Origin: Lachnospiraceae bacterium
GTDB lineage: Bacteria; Bacillota; Clostridia; Lachnospirales; Lachnospiraceae
DNA: 34,842 bases
NCBI GenBank assembly: GCA_016285575.1
Contig: JAEEQX010000013.1
Coordinates: 1-34,842, forward strand
Direction of reading: 5' to 3'
The notes under the pieces are model-generated. The model searched no databases and was not told where the DNA came from. It saw only the letters and a list, made by a program, of their open reading frames with translations. Shown here one piece after another: positions 26,264 through 34,027 of this stretch. A program made the translations under genes and the position numbers. The first letter of the stretch is position 1. The number at the start of each line of letters is the position of its first letter.

Positions 26264-26824
26264 TTAAGTATAATTTACCCACATCACAAACGAAATGATT
26301 GCTAATACAATTTGAACAAGGACAAAACTGATATTTATTATCACAAATATCTTGTGTTTTGGAATCAATTGATCATTTTGTTTCAAATAAATATATGCTA
26401 CCGCAATAAGACCTGCCGCAGCAAAAGCTGTTTTGGATCCGGGCAATGATTCCTCGTATGCTATACGATTTACCTCTTTAGCACCATCAAGCTCAATTCC
26501 AAGTTTTTTACACTGTAATTGTAATCTCAAATATCCTAAAGCATACCATATACCGGTAATTGCAAATAGATTAATGAAAATAACTAATGGATATGTGAAG
26601 ATTCCACCTCTATACATAAAAGATTCTTTGGAAAAATCACCATTAATAAAATTTCCAACAATTGATGTTCCAAATCCTAATAACAAAAAAATAATAAGTG
26701 AAACGGTGCAATTAACAATAGAAATAATGCTTAATTCCGATAAAAATATTATTCTCTTGGCAACACCAATACTTTTCTTTTTTAGTTTTATATTATCATC
26801 TGATAAATTATTTGTATTTGCCAT
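26264..26824 (-). CDS. hypothetical four-helix membrane protein
   Basis: I do not recognise this 186-residue protein. It has four likely membrane helices (about 25-60, 75-100, 130-147 and 158-182) and a polar loop LQCKKLGIELDGAKEVNRIA between helices two and three. The N-terminus is polar and basic (DDNIKLKKKSIGVAKR), which suggests it faces the cytoplasm. It stands alone between the second cyclase gene, which it converges on, and a hypothetical gene upstream. A palindrome (TATACTT-T-AAGTATA, near 26256-26270) at its 3' end is not followed by a T run. The 213 bases upstream (26825-27037) hold a small inverted repeat (TTCATTT/AAATGAA) but no gene. Confidence 0.65.
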   Translation of the reverse strand: MANTNNLSDDNIKLKKKSIGVAKRIIFLSELSIISIVNCTVSLIIFLLLGFGTSIVGNFINGDFSKESFMYRGGIFTYPLVIFINLFAITGIWYALGYLRLQLQCKKLGIELDGAKEVNRIAYEESLPGSKTAFAAAGLIAVAYIYLKQNDQLIPKHKIFVIINISFVLVQIVLAIISFVMWVNYT

Positions 26825-27037
26825 AGTTTTCTATTATGTTTAATAAAAATGTATTTTTTAGTTAATTATCTACCGATATAATTTTCCAGCAAAAAATTAT
26901 CGGATTCCAATTCTGGTAAGATATCCTTCTATCCATACAAAACAAATCATATTCCTTCTACTCATCTGATTTTCCCTCATATTCATTTCATTTGAACGAT
27001 AAATGAAAAGTTAGTTTATATAAATACTGTGATTCAT

Positions 27038-27562
27038 CTATTCAGATATTCTATCCCACACTTGAACTTCCACATAAGCATACTTGCCAAGTGATTCTTT
27101 GAGAAAAACGTCAACGGAACCATTAAATTTCTCGATACGTTCAAACAGAAGTTTTTTCGTCAAAACCACCGGTTCATTCCCATGCACAATCAAGGCGCAA
27201 CTATCTCCCAGCGTGAAACTGACCTGATCATCAGGGATGCTTTCCAAATCAAAAATGATTTTTTCGCTGCTGTTAAACCATTCTCTGAGATAATCACACT
27301 CTAGAAAAGTAAAAGAATAGGGATGCTCAAGCTTCGGATTCCCGCCTAACCCAATGAACTTCTCACGAACAAACGCATCTGCTTTCTTTCTTGCAGGATA
27401 ATAGTTTTCAAAATCAGCAAACCGTCCGAAACATGTAGTGTTCGGATGTGCTTCGGAAAGCTCCTTAGCTACGCGAAAAGCTTCATCCTCAGGAAGATTC
27501 ATTATGTTTTTCCACGGATCCGTCCCGGGATAATAGTAGTGTGTAATATATAGTTTTTCCAT
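27038..27562 (-). CDS. conserved-looking hypothetical protein
   Basis: I do not recognise this 174-residue soluble protein, which has no signal peptide or membrane segment. It has a mixed alpha/beta pattern: an N-terminal ITHYYYPGTDPWKNIMNLPE, then DFENYYPARKKADAFVREKF, a strand-rich middle part (DDQVSFTLGDSCALIVHGNE) and the C-terminal YAYVEVQVWD. Ribosome site AAGGA lies three bases before the ATG. It follows the AraC-type regulator by 13 bases and is surely in its operon, so it may serve the same response, possibly sensing a small ligand. No enzyme motif was found. Confidence 0.7.
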   Translation of the reverse strand: MEKLYITHYYYPGTDPWKNIMNLPEDEAFRVAKELSEAHPNTTCFGRFADFENYYPARKKADAFVREKFIGLGGNPKLEHPYSFTFLECDYLREWFNSSEKIIFDLESIPDDQVSFTLGDSCALIVHGNEPVVLTKKLLFERIEKFNGSVDVFLKESLGKYAYVEVQVWDRISE

Positions 27563-27575
27563 ATTCCTTACCCGT

Positions 27576-28424
27576 TTACATTATTGACTGTCTTTTTTGA
27601 ACGGGAATGCAAATCTCGCTCACATAGTCTTGTGAACTTGGATCTCCGGGAAGATAATTTTCTATATCTACATCGGGGATCAGTTCGTAGTCAGACGCTG
27701 GAAGCCATTCCTTGTATATCCGCTCCCACATATCCTGTATTGCTTTTGGCGATGGACCAACGCATTTAAACACAGCCCATTCGTATTTTGGGATATGGAT
27801 GATTTCAAATCCGTTCGGTACACCTTCGACGTCAGTCGCTTTGCAGCCGATACCGTACTTAAATTCATCTCCTTTACTTTTCTCTTGAGCACATACTCCG
27901 AGATAACCAGGTATTTTTCTGTACTCCTCATCGGAAAAGTATTCTTCCCAAAACTTTGGAATTTGTGTCTCGCTTGTCTCGGCATGAAATTCCTTTGCAT
28001 GTACTAGAAGATCCATCTCTTCCCATTTTTCAATCTTGTATTCCATGATACTACCTCCTTTGATTGTGATCTGGACGGTATACCTGCTCATGAATAGGAT
28101 AGGCTCTCCTTTTTTGACCTGTGCGGGTGAAACACCATGAAACCTCGTAAACGCTTTAGTAAAGCTTTCCGGCGAATCATATCCATATTTGAGTGCGATA
28201 TCTATGACTTTATCATCTCCTTTTGACAGTTCCGTTCCTGCCTGAGATAATCGTCTTTTTCTCAGATATTCAACAGGGGACATTCCTGTCAGCAATGTAA
28301 AAGCACGCTGAAAATGAAACGCTGAAAGATTCACTGCCTTAGATATATCAGCAAGAGTTATATCTTCTGTCAGGTTTTCTTCAATATATTCTATTGCATC
28401 GTTGATTGTCTTTACCCAATCCAT
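27576..28424 (-). CDS. AraC-family regulator with GyrI-like ligand domain
   Basis: A 282-residue DNA-binding regulator of the Rob type. The N-terminal AraC domain (1-105) has two helix-turn-helix units: ITLADISKAVNLSAFHFQRA and the second ending YGYDSPESFTKAFTRFHGVS. The C-terminal part (about 125-278) is a GyrI-like effector-binding domain with KIEKWEEMDLLVHAKEF, GYLGVCAQEK, PKYEWAVFKCVGPSP and EICIPVQ. In relatives this domain binds drugs or other small hydrophobic or cationic molecules. Ribosome site AGGAGGG precedes the ATG. A short inverted repeat TGTAT-N4-ATACA lies upstream and might be its own operator. Its only operon partner is the 174-residue hypothetical gene. Confidence 0.92.
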   Translation of the reverse strand: MDWVKTINDAIEYIEENLTEDITLADISKAVNLSAFHFQRAFTLLTGMSPVEYLRKRRLSQAGTELSKGDDKVIDIALKYGYDSPESFTKAFTRFHGVSPAQVKKGEPILFMSRYTVQITIKGGSIMEYKIEKWEEMDLLVHAKEFHAETSETQIPKFWEEYFSDEEYRKIPGYLGVCAQEKSKGDEFKYGIGCKATDVEGVPNGFEIIHIPKYEWAVFKCVGPSPKAIQDMWERIYKEWLPASDYELIPDVDIENYLPGDPSSQDYVSEICIPVQKRQSIM

Positions 28425-28443
28425 ACGGTATCCCTCCTTTCAC

Positions 28444-28472
28444 TTTATATTTTACGGCTGTATCTGAATACA
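28444..28472 (-). promoter_or_regulatory. possible promoter/operator of the AraC-type gene
   Basis: On the minus strand TGTAT-N4-ATACA (28459-28472) is followed by a TATAAA -10-like box (28444-28449), 20 bases ahead of the start codon. The -35 match is poor (TTGTAT), as is common for activator-dependent promoters. The larger intergenic stretch to 28632 holds only AT-rich repeats. Confidence 0.3.
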
Positions 28473-28632
28473 ATCCTGTCTTTGGTTGCTTCAATTTGTC
28501 CGGTTCATTTTGTCCTTTCTTTCACTGACACCTCATTAGCTATATATTCAGCAAACCTGAAATTTTTCTTCTTTCAAATTATGAAAAATTTTTTCTTTAT
28601 GTAAAAATATTTACTTACTATAATATTCCAAT

Positions 28633-29151
28633 CTATATTTTCTTTTGAAACCATATAAGATCATACCATCTGTCAAATTTCTTACCGACAGTGTTTATAT
28701 GGGCCACTTCTTTATAACCTTCTTTAATATGATATTTGAAACTGTCATGAGAAAGATACTCATCCTCTTTTTCGCTATAAGCTACTCCTGCAAGAATATT
28801 GATTATTCCGAGTTCCTTAAGTCTTTCTTCAAGTTCATAATAAAGCATGGAACCTATTCCTTGTCTTCGATAATCCTTGTCGATATATATCGAGGTTGTA
28901 GCCGTCCAGGAATATGCCTCTCGTGTACTGTATGCTCCTGCATATGCATAACCAACAACTATATTGTTCTTCTCACAAACCAAATACGGATATTTTGGGG
29001 TCGTATTGATTATTCTTTCTTTGAATTCTTCAATAGAAGGTGTCTTATACTCAAAAGAAACTGCAGTATTCAAAACATAATATGAATAAATTTCAACAAG
29101 CCTTTCTGCATCTTCCGATTTCACGTCCCTTATAATTATTTCGTTTTTCAT
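28633..29151 (-). CDS. GNAT acetyltransferase, phosphinothricin/methionine-derivative type
   Basis: A 172-residue GNAT of the Pat/MnaT subfamily. It has EIIIRDVKSEDAERLVEIYS at the N-terminus, TAVSFEYKTPSIEEF, VVGYAYAGAYSTREAYSW, the acetyl-CoA loop KDYRRQGIGSMLYYELEERL and the subfamily end FDRWYDLIWFQK. Relatives acetylate phosphinothricin, methionine sulfoximine or related amino-acid analogues. One subfamily feature is altered: the YRR loop partner is followed by an unusual insertion SEKEDEYLSHDSF. Ribosome site GGAG is present. It lies 17 bases after the C_GCAxxG_C_C gene and is probably co-transcribed. Confidence 0.85.
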   Translation of the reverse strand: MKNEIIIRDVKSEDAERLVEIYSYYVLNTAVSFEYKTPSIEEFKERIINTTPKYPYLVCEKNNIVVGYAYAGAYSTREAYSWTATTSIYIDKDYRRQGIGSMLYYELEERLKELGIINILAGVAYSEKEDEYLSHDSFKYHIKEGYKEVAHINTVGKKFDRWYDLIWFQKKI

Positions 29152-29168
29152 TTATTCTCCATATTTAA

Positions 29169-29612
29169 CTATCTCTGTTCTTTTATTATTTCTTCAAGTA
29201 TATCAACCGCATTCGCAACCATTTGCGGGCAAAACTCTGTAAACAATTTGTTTTCCAAAGCATATGAAACACCTTCCTGTGTCGAAATATCACATTTCAA
29301 CAAATCTTTACAAATATAAGATCCACATCTTTGAGCAAATCGTTCCATCATCTCATCGTTTACCTTATTTGCAGTCATTCTACTCTCAAGGTCTGACGAA
29401 TCAGATTGTCCATATAAAGCTCCGAGCACCATTAAGGCTCCGGCGCACGCACCACAGACTTCTCCTTTTCTCATACCGCCGCCAAAACAGGCTCCTAATT
29501 TTAATGCTTTTTCTTCAGTTAATCCGCATTCTTCTGCAAAGGCAGCAATAACAGACTGCGAACAATGAAACTTATCGCCAAAGTATTCTAAAGCTTTTTC
29601 TTTGTGAGTCAT
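29169..29612 (-). CDS. C_GCAxxG_C_C family protein
   Basis: A 147-residue protein of the C_GCAxxG_C_C family. The defining cysteines appear in FHCSQSVIAAFAEECGL, GACFGGGMRKGEVCGACAGA, QRCGSYICKDLLKC and FCPQMV. The GCxG-type core here reads VCGACAGALMVLG. Members occur in many anaerobes, often near redox or metal genes; the cysteines suggest metal or redox-cofactor binding, but the function is not established. It is predicted soluble, although the central glycine-rich part is hydrophobic. Ribosome site GGAG lies seven bases before the ATG. It is the first gene of a pair with the Pat-like GNAT. Confidence 0.9.
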   Translation of the reverse strand: MTHKEKALEYFGDKFHCSQSVIAAFAEECGLTEEKALKLGACFGGGMRKGEVCGACAGALMVLGALYGQSDSSDLESRMTANKVNDEMMERFAQRCGSYICKDLLKCDISTQEGVSYALENKLFTEFCPQMVANAVDILEEIIKEQR

Positions 29613-29672
29613 ATCTATCTCCTATTCAGCAAAAATGTAAGTTTTTTACTAAACTTTCTGAATATCTCACTA

Positions 29673-29888
29673 TTACCATAGTGGCCATTCTACTGTTTCG
29701 TGTTGTATTTCTCCCCATTTACCTGTACTATCAGAATATTCCTGCCAATAATCATCAAAGCATTCACCACCAGCTATCGAATAAAATAGTTTTATATCAC
29801 CATCGTTGAATGTAACTTCCCTACCGAGGACACTAAAACCTATAACTTCAATGTCTTCATTCGGATCAAATTTGTTAGCTTCAGTCAT
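29673..29888 (-). CDS. small acidic hypothetical protein
   Basis: A 71-residue, acidic and aromatic-rich protein with no recognised family. It contains FDPNEDIEVIGFSVLGREVT and ends HETVEWPLW. It starts 17 bases after the stop of the lipoprotein gene and has no Shine-Dalgarno, so translation may depend on coupling to that gene. It is too short for a domain call. Its position and charge would suit a partner or regulator of the lipoprotein, but this is only inference. The coding assignment itself rests on an open frame and protein-like composition. Confidence 0.5.
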   Translation of the reverse strand: MTEANKFDPNEDIEVIGFSVLGREVTFNDGDIKLFYSIAGGECFDDYWQEYSDSTGKWGEIQHETVEWPLW

Positions 29889-29905
29889 TAAGGATTACTG
29901 TAATT

Positions 29906-30844
29906 TTATTCAGATTCAACTATATACTTATAATCCGGATACCATGATGAAAAGTAGTCTTCATAATCATATTTTATTACATCAAAATGACCAAACTCAG
30001 GATTAAACAAATTGTAAGATTTTCTTATACTTTCAAGAAAATCATCTTCATCAGATAAAGCTACCCATTTAACTGCGCAGCAACTTTGTTTCTCGTATTC
30101 CGACCAATATTCATTCATATAATTCAAATATGATTCTTTGTCAGCGAAAGATTCATTTAATGAATTAGAAAGTTTTGTATGAACTATCAAAGTATCAATA
30201 TCCGAATCTGGAGACACATGACAACCGCCTAGTAAATCTCTTTTGATTCCTTCTTTAATTGAATATGAATAGTATGCAATATATTTTTCTGGCCACCCAG
30301 AACTGCAGTAGTCTTCGATCAGGTAATAATACTCATCACCCTTTTTATAGCAATCATATACCGTGTAATCATAATCATCATCGGCATACATTTCACTTGC
30401 AAGGAAGTCCCCAGTGTAATCAGATGATTTATCACTATTAATATCAAGCATATCGAGAGAAGAATAATCATTAGAAATTTCATAAAAATATGTGGTTGAA
30501 AACACACCACTTCCCTGGCACGTAGAAACAATAGCTTCAAGTCTTCCGTTATGATTCAAATCGGTAACCGCAATACTAGAACCAAGAAACACATCACCTT
30601 CAGGATTTATAGTATTACAAAAAAGATCATAATTATCTGCGATTATTTTCAATTGTGATTCTATATCAGAAGATATTTCTTCTGGTTCAACATTATCGTC
30701 TATAATCACTTCCTGTATTTCTTCATCGATAGGTTCCTGATTAACTGGGTCGTAATCGTTGCATCCTTCAAACGAAAGGATAAACAACGATATGGCCATT
30801 ATAATAGACGCATTTTTGACAAAATTATAATTTCTTAAATTCAT
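29906..30844 (-). CDS. probable lipoprotein with Asp-rich domain
   Basis: Start set at ATG 30844, preceded by AAGGGA; a TTG at 30871 would put the ribosome site inside the gene. The 312-residue product begins MNLRNYNFVKNASIIMAISL, then FILSFEGC with C28 as the likely lipid-carrying cysteine, although the lipobox is not typical (F at -3, E at -2). A Pro/Glu-rich linker follows, then a secreted domain with DLNHNGRLEAIVS, the shape of a VCBS/FG-GAP calcium site, and many Asp and Tyr residues. It lies outside the membrane. It is probably co-transcribed with the small acidic gene downstream. The family is not recognised beyond these features. Confidence 0.7.
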   Translation of the reverse strand: MNLRNYNFVKNASIIMAISLFILSFEGCNDYDPVNQEPIDEEIQEVIIDDNVEPEEISSDIESQLKIIADNYDLFCNTINPEGDVFLGSSIAVTDLNHNGRLEAIVSTCQGSGVFSTTYFYEISNDYSSLDMLDINSDKSSDYTGDFLASEMYADDDYDYTVYDCYKKGDEYYYLIEDYCSSGWPEKYIAYYSYSIKEGIKRDLLGGCHVSPDSDIDTLIVHTKLSNSLNESFADKESYLNYMNEYWSEYEKQSCCAVKWVALSDEDDFLESIRKSYNLFNPEFGHFDVIKYDYEDYFSSWYPDYKYIVESE

Positions 30845-30888
30845 AATTCCCTTATTGTTAGTATATTTCAATACTTAATCTATTTTGA

Positions 30889-30904
30889 AAAACTGAAATA
30901 TTCC
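30889..30904. repeat. 16-base repeat, copy 1
   Basis: AAAACTGAAATATTCC here is repeated exactly at 33295-33310. Both copies lie just upstream of minus-strand genes (45 and 21 bases before the start codons of the lipoprotein and methyltransferase genes). On the minus strand the unit reads GGAATATTTCAGTTTT and contains an almost perfect palindrome. Confidence 0.7.
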
Positions 30905-30944
30905 TAGTTAATTAACTTCTGATTTAACGCTCTGCTAAGTTTTT

Positions 30945-31730
30945 TCATTTTGCAAATTCACTTTCAGTTATCTTTCGACTTTCAACTTCTATCCATGCTG
31001 GAGCAAATCCGCTTGATAAAGCAGTTTTCCATGATGCCAAATTCGAAAGGCTGGTCCCATAATATGGTATAGCTCCCCTCAGCAATACTTCATTCCTAAG
31101 AAGCTTTACCAATGTTTTCGCAATTCCTCTTCCCCGATATATAGGCTTAACATCAATGCCTATCTGCCACAATTTCGGACTATCTGCAGAACACCCAGCC
31201 ATTCCCATTATTTCGTTTCCATCAAGTGCTACAACAGCCAAAACATCAGGTCTATCAGGGTGAAAACAGTCGCATATAGCATTTGAGAATTCTTCACGTC
31301 CGTAATAATCCATAATTTCATCCTGCTCAAGCCATTTAATCTTAAGATTTGTATCGATATTTATCAACTCGGAGCTTGGCAAAAACATATGATGGGTGAG
31401 AGACATTTTATATCCTGACTTCCGAATCTCCATCTCGAGTTCAAAAAAATTGTGCTGCTCGAAAAGCCAAATTCCACTCTTTCCCTTAATCCATTCATGA
31501 AGCCATGGGTGAATGGATTCGTCTGCTGATATCACTGCTCCTTTACCAAACGTAGCCATCTGATTGAAAAATACCTCTTCCGAGAACTTTCGTCTTTTTT
31601 CGTGAAGAATTGAGGTGGTTATAGTGTTTTCATCTTTGAAAAAATCATTTGGCGCACAATTAAACTCATAAGCTAATTGCTTTTTCACCTCATAGAAAAT
31701 GTCAGTTTGTGTCATAATATCGTTGTCCAT
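30945..31730 (-). CDS. two-domain GNAT acetyltransferase
   Basis: A 261-residue protein whose C-terminal half (about 125-255) is a GNAT domain: LKIKWLEQDEIMDYYGREEF, VLAVVALDGNEIMGMAGCSA, then LWQIGIDVKPIYRGRGIAKT with the acetyl-CoA loop RGRGIA, and YYGTSLSNLASWKTALSSGF. The N-terminal half (about 1-120) resembles the extra N-terminal domain found in GCN5-like proteins that act on larger substrates, with FFKDENTITTSI and ESIHPWLHEWIKGKSGIW. It has its own upstream region with AGGTGG ahead of the ATG. Substrate unknown. Confidence 0.82.
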   Translation of the reverse strand: MDNDIMTQTDIFYEVKKQLAYEFNCAPNDFFKDENTITTSILHEKRRKFSEEVFFNQMATFGKGAVISADESIHPWLHEWIKGKSGIWLFEQHNFFELEMEIRKSGYKMSLTHHMFLPSSELINIDTNLKIKWLEQDEIMDYYGREEFSNAICDCFHPDRPDVLAVVALDGNEIMGMAGCSADSPKLWQIGIDVKPIYRGRGIAKTLVKLLRNEVLLRGAIPYYGTSLSNLASWKTALSSGFAPAWIEVESRKITESEFAK

Positions 31731-31797
31731 TCCTAATCCGCCACCTCGAAGATTATCCTGTATATTAGTTTATTAAGAAAATTTGCGAGTTTCCCAA

Positions 31798-32358
31798 TTA
31801 TATATAGTCCCCAATTTTTCCAAGTGTCTTTCCTAAACTATGATACCTGCCCGAATAAATTACCGGATCAAGCGCCATCAAATCAACATCAAATATGTCT
31901 TCGCATACAAGGCTTTCAATCATCTGTATATTACGTATACGACAAAAGAATGTAGTTGAATCTCCTGTTTCGACTGTTCTTGCAACCTCGCATTCATATA
32001 CCCAACGACTCTCATTCAAAACAGGAACGTCCAAAACTTCTCCGCGAACTACCTCGTAAGAAATATCGTCTTTAAAACCCTCCTTTGCATGTTTTGATCC
32101 AAAATAATCCATAAGCGGCAACATATCCGTGCTAACAAGATTGGCGCTAAAAATACCGGTTCTCAAAACATTTTTCTTGGTCATCTTAGTTCCCGACATA
32201 CTGATAACGAATAATTATCCTTCACCTTCCTCATGCGTCGCACTTACCCAAGTTATAGGTGCAAAGTTTGCTGAACCATCCTCATTATTCGTGCCTATAA
32301 TAAAAGAAGGCTGAACACACATAGAATATATGGGATCAACAGATCGTCTTTTTACCAT
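31798..32358 (-). pseudogene. flavin reductase-like gene with one in-frame stop
   Basis: A single minus-strand frame from ATG 32358 (ribosome site GGAGAG) to the stop at 31798 encodes a 186-residue flavin reductase-like, FMN-binding split-barrel protein, but a TAA stands at 32217-32215. Upstream of it the frame reads RRSVDPIYSMCVQPSFIIGT, NNEDGSANFAPITW and SATHEEGEG; downstream LFVISMSGTKMTKKNVLRTG, ANLVSTDMLPLMDYFG and DPVIYSGRYHSLG. No frameshift is needed to join the halves; a TAT or other tyrosine-like codon changed to TAA would explain it. An internal ATG at 32199 could restart a 133-residue product that lacks the N-terminal strand. A recent nonsense mutation or a sequencing error are the alternatives. 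Confidence 0.85.
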
Positions 32359-32385
32359 TTTCTCTCCAATCAAATAATTCAACTA

Positions 32386-32490
32386 TTAATCCAATGACTG
32401 ACACTCAATCATTTTCATCATTTCATCAGGAAACATATCGCAAATAGCCATGTGATTAATCTCATCTATCTCAGCATTAATTTCTATCAA
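32386..32490 (-). other. short open frame, possible gene remnant
   Basis: A 34-codon frame from TTG 32490 reads IEINAEIDEINHMAICDMFP and continues DEMMKMIECQSLD to a stop. The composition is protein-like, but the frame is closed by a stop two codons before the TTG and there is no good ribosome site. It may be the 3' end of a lost gene or chance. The rest of the 280-base gap between the flavin-reductase-like and methyltransferase genes shows no gene. Confidence 0.25.
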
Positions 32491-32589
32491 TCTTTTTTAC
32501 CTATTTTATAGAGTTGTCTCCATATACTACGTACCAGTTTTAGGTATAATAATAGATTAGCAGCTACTGAATGATACTATAAGAAAAAC

Positions 32590-32636
32590 TTTTAGGGAAC
32601 TTTTTGGCAAAAATCGAACCGGAAAGTTCCCTAAAA
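32590..32636 (-). terminator. terminator-like hairpin after the methyltransferase gene
   Basis: TTTTAGGGAACTTT (32590-32603) and AAAGTTCCCTAAAA (32623-32636) are a perfect 14-base inverted repeat with a 19-base loop. It begins two bases past the methyltransferase stop and is followed on the minus strand by GTTTTTC. The stem is long and the T run short; a small repeat-element end is an alternative. Confidence 0.75.
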
Positions 32637-32638
32637 CT

Positions 32639-33274
32639 TCATTTTTTCTCAAATATCAGAAATTTGCCTCGTTCAAGACTATCGAAGGTGACACCACCCT
32701 TTTGCTGATAATAAGAGCTATACACTTTCTCAAAATGAATCCCCTGCAAATCCTTTTCTATGTATTTAAATCCATATTCACTTATTTCTTCAATCAGTTT
32801 TTTATATGAATACTTGCACTTCTTTTTATTCTTATCACGAAAATTTGACAGATGAAAAGGCAGGACAGCAAGAATTCCGCCATCTTTAAGCGTTCTTTTT
32901 GCTTCTTCAATCATCACAAAACGATGAAGACCATTATATGTTTTCTCTTCGCCGTGAAACATATCCACATAGATGACAAGATCAAAAAATTCACTGTCAA
33001 AATCATGTCGATAATCCTCTTTTCCCTCAACCGGTATAATGCAATTAATCTTCTCATCTTTTGCTTTTACACTTATATACTCCAAGCACTGCTTATTAAT
33101 ATCTACCGCATATACTTTGCATTTCCGCCCAAAAGCATTTGCAGCCGCAAAAGAATAGTTGCCACAACCGCAACCATAATCAAGAATAACCGGACTACTC
33201 ACATCAATAATCGAAGAAAAAATATACGCCCCTTCAGTTTTTTCCCATCTATTTACTTCATCAAAAATAGTCAT
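32639..33274 (-). CDS. class I SAM-dependent methyltransferase
   Basis: Start chosen at ATG 33274, which has GGAG six bases upstream; an earlier ATG at 33286 has none. The 211-residue protein has the Rossmann-type methyltransferase motifs: motif I VILDYGCGCGNYSFAAANAF near 28-47, motif II KVYAVDINKQCLEYI, FDLVIYVDMFHGEEK near 97-111, and ALRTLKDGG-like EAKRTLKDGGILAVLPFHLS. It is soluble. The acceptor could be a small molecule, since no RNA- or DNA-binding part is seen. A copy of the 16-base repeat lies in its upstream region. Confidence 0.88.
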   Translation of the reverse strand: MTIFDEVNRWEKTEGAYIFSSIIDVSSPVILDYGCGCGNYSFAAANAFGRKCKVYAVDINKQCLEYISVKAKDEKINCIIPVEGKEDYRHDFDSEFFDLVIYVDMFHGEEKTYNGLHRFVMIEEAKRTLKDGGILAVLPFHLSNFRDKNKKKCKYSYKKLIEEISEYGFKYIEKDLQGIHFEKVYSSYYQQKGGVTFDSLERGKFLIFEKK

Positions 33275-33294
33275 ATGTTTCTCCATTATTTAGG

Positions 33295-33310
33295 AAAACT
33301 GAAATATTCC
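33295..33310. repeat. 16-base repeat, copy 2
   Basis: Exact copy of AAAACTGAAATATTCC at 30889-30904, here 21 bases before the methyltransferase start codon. The bases on either side differ between the copies. Confidence 0.7.
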
Positions 33311-33376
33311 GATTTTAAGTTCCAACGTTCATCCCGACAAACTTGAAGTTGTCATGCTGTTTACTTCTTTCCTCTT

Positions 33377-33833
33377 TTATCGTTCGCTTGTGCATATTCT
33401 CATTTTGCCGTTAAGCGTAAGCACGCCCCATGTTTTCTTAATAGCAGGTGAAGCAGGCGGGATGAAAAATGCGTCTTCTATGACGTCACATTCTGTTTTT
33501 CCGAGATTCGTGATGCTGTATCCTTCGGATTTGTCCATATGAAAAAAGTTCTTGCCTATAAATTCAGCTGACTTACTCTCAAATCTACCTCTGCTCGCCA
33601 TCATGGCCGCATCCAAAAGACCCGGATCAAGAGCCGCATAGCACTGCAATACAAGATAAAATGATGCGGGTTTCCCCGATATTGTGCGAACTTTTTCATG
33701 AACCTGCTTTGCTATCGAAAATATATCATCGCTACAATTACTGATTTCAACCGAAAAAGCAGTGGAATAATTCCCCATTGCCCCGGGTTTATGGCATTTT
33801 AAAAATTTTCTGATATCTGCTGCTCTGACTGCG
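33377..33833 (-). pseudogene. 3' remnant of an acyltransferase/condensation-type gene cut by the IS element
   Basis: About 150 codons of the C-terminal part of a larger enzyme. It begins near RAADIRKFLKCHKPGAMGNY and continues STAFSVEISN, AKQVHEKVR, the YSITNLGKTECDVIEDAFFI strand and ASPAIKKTWGVLTLNGKMRI. This resembles the C-lobe of alcohol acetyltransferase or condensation-type (CoA-dependent acyltransferase fold) proteins. The catalytic HxxxD half is missing. Upstream the frame runs without a stop into the right end of the IS element, up to an ATG at 33964, so an automatic call gives a 195-residue chimera whose first ~45 residues are translated hairpins. The 5' half of the gene should lie on the far side of the element, beyond the window. 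The exact junction is uncertain by about ten bases. Confidence 0.7.
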
Positions 33834-34027
33834 CCCACGGGCAAGCCCGTGGGGTTCTGATTGGCAAGCGTAGCTTGTAATCGTACATCATTCTCAGACT
33901 TTGGATTTACAAGTGTAAATCTATTTGAATCAGAACTTTCATTACCAAGCAGTCCGACGACCACATTAACAGTAAATTTCTGCCTTACAGCAAGGAAGTA
34001 CAGTCAGTCTCCCTTATTATTAAGTTG
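33834..34027 (-). ncRNA. probable omega-RNA / right end of the IS element
   Basis: The 194 bases after the tnpB stop hold three hairpins on the minus strand. The first is GATTTAC-N4-GTAAATC (33904-33921). The second is an interrupted stem with core CAAGC/GCTTG (33859-33882). The last is CCCACGGG with a CUUG tetraloop closing on CCCGUGGG (33834-33853). Such a structured right end downstream of tnpB is where the omega-RNA scaffold lies in IS200/IS605 elements; the bases after the last hairpin, from about 33833 downward in the interrupted gene, would be the guide. The RNA may begin inside the tnpB coding end. This is inferred from position and structure. Confidence 0.6.

Noticed and set aside
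28568-28606. AAATTTTTC / GAAAAATTT inverted repeat as a terminator of the Pat-like GNAT gene
   Set aside because: The stem is almost all A/T and has no proper T run on the needed strand.
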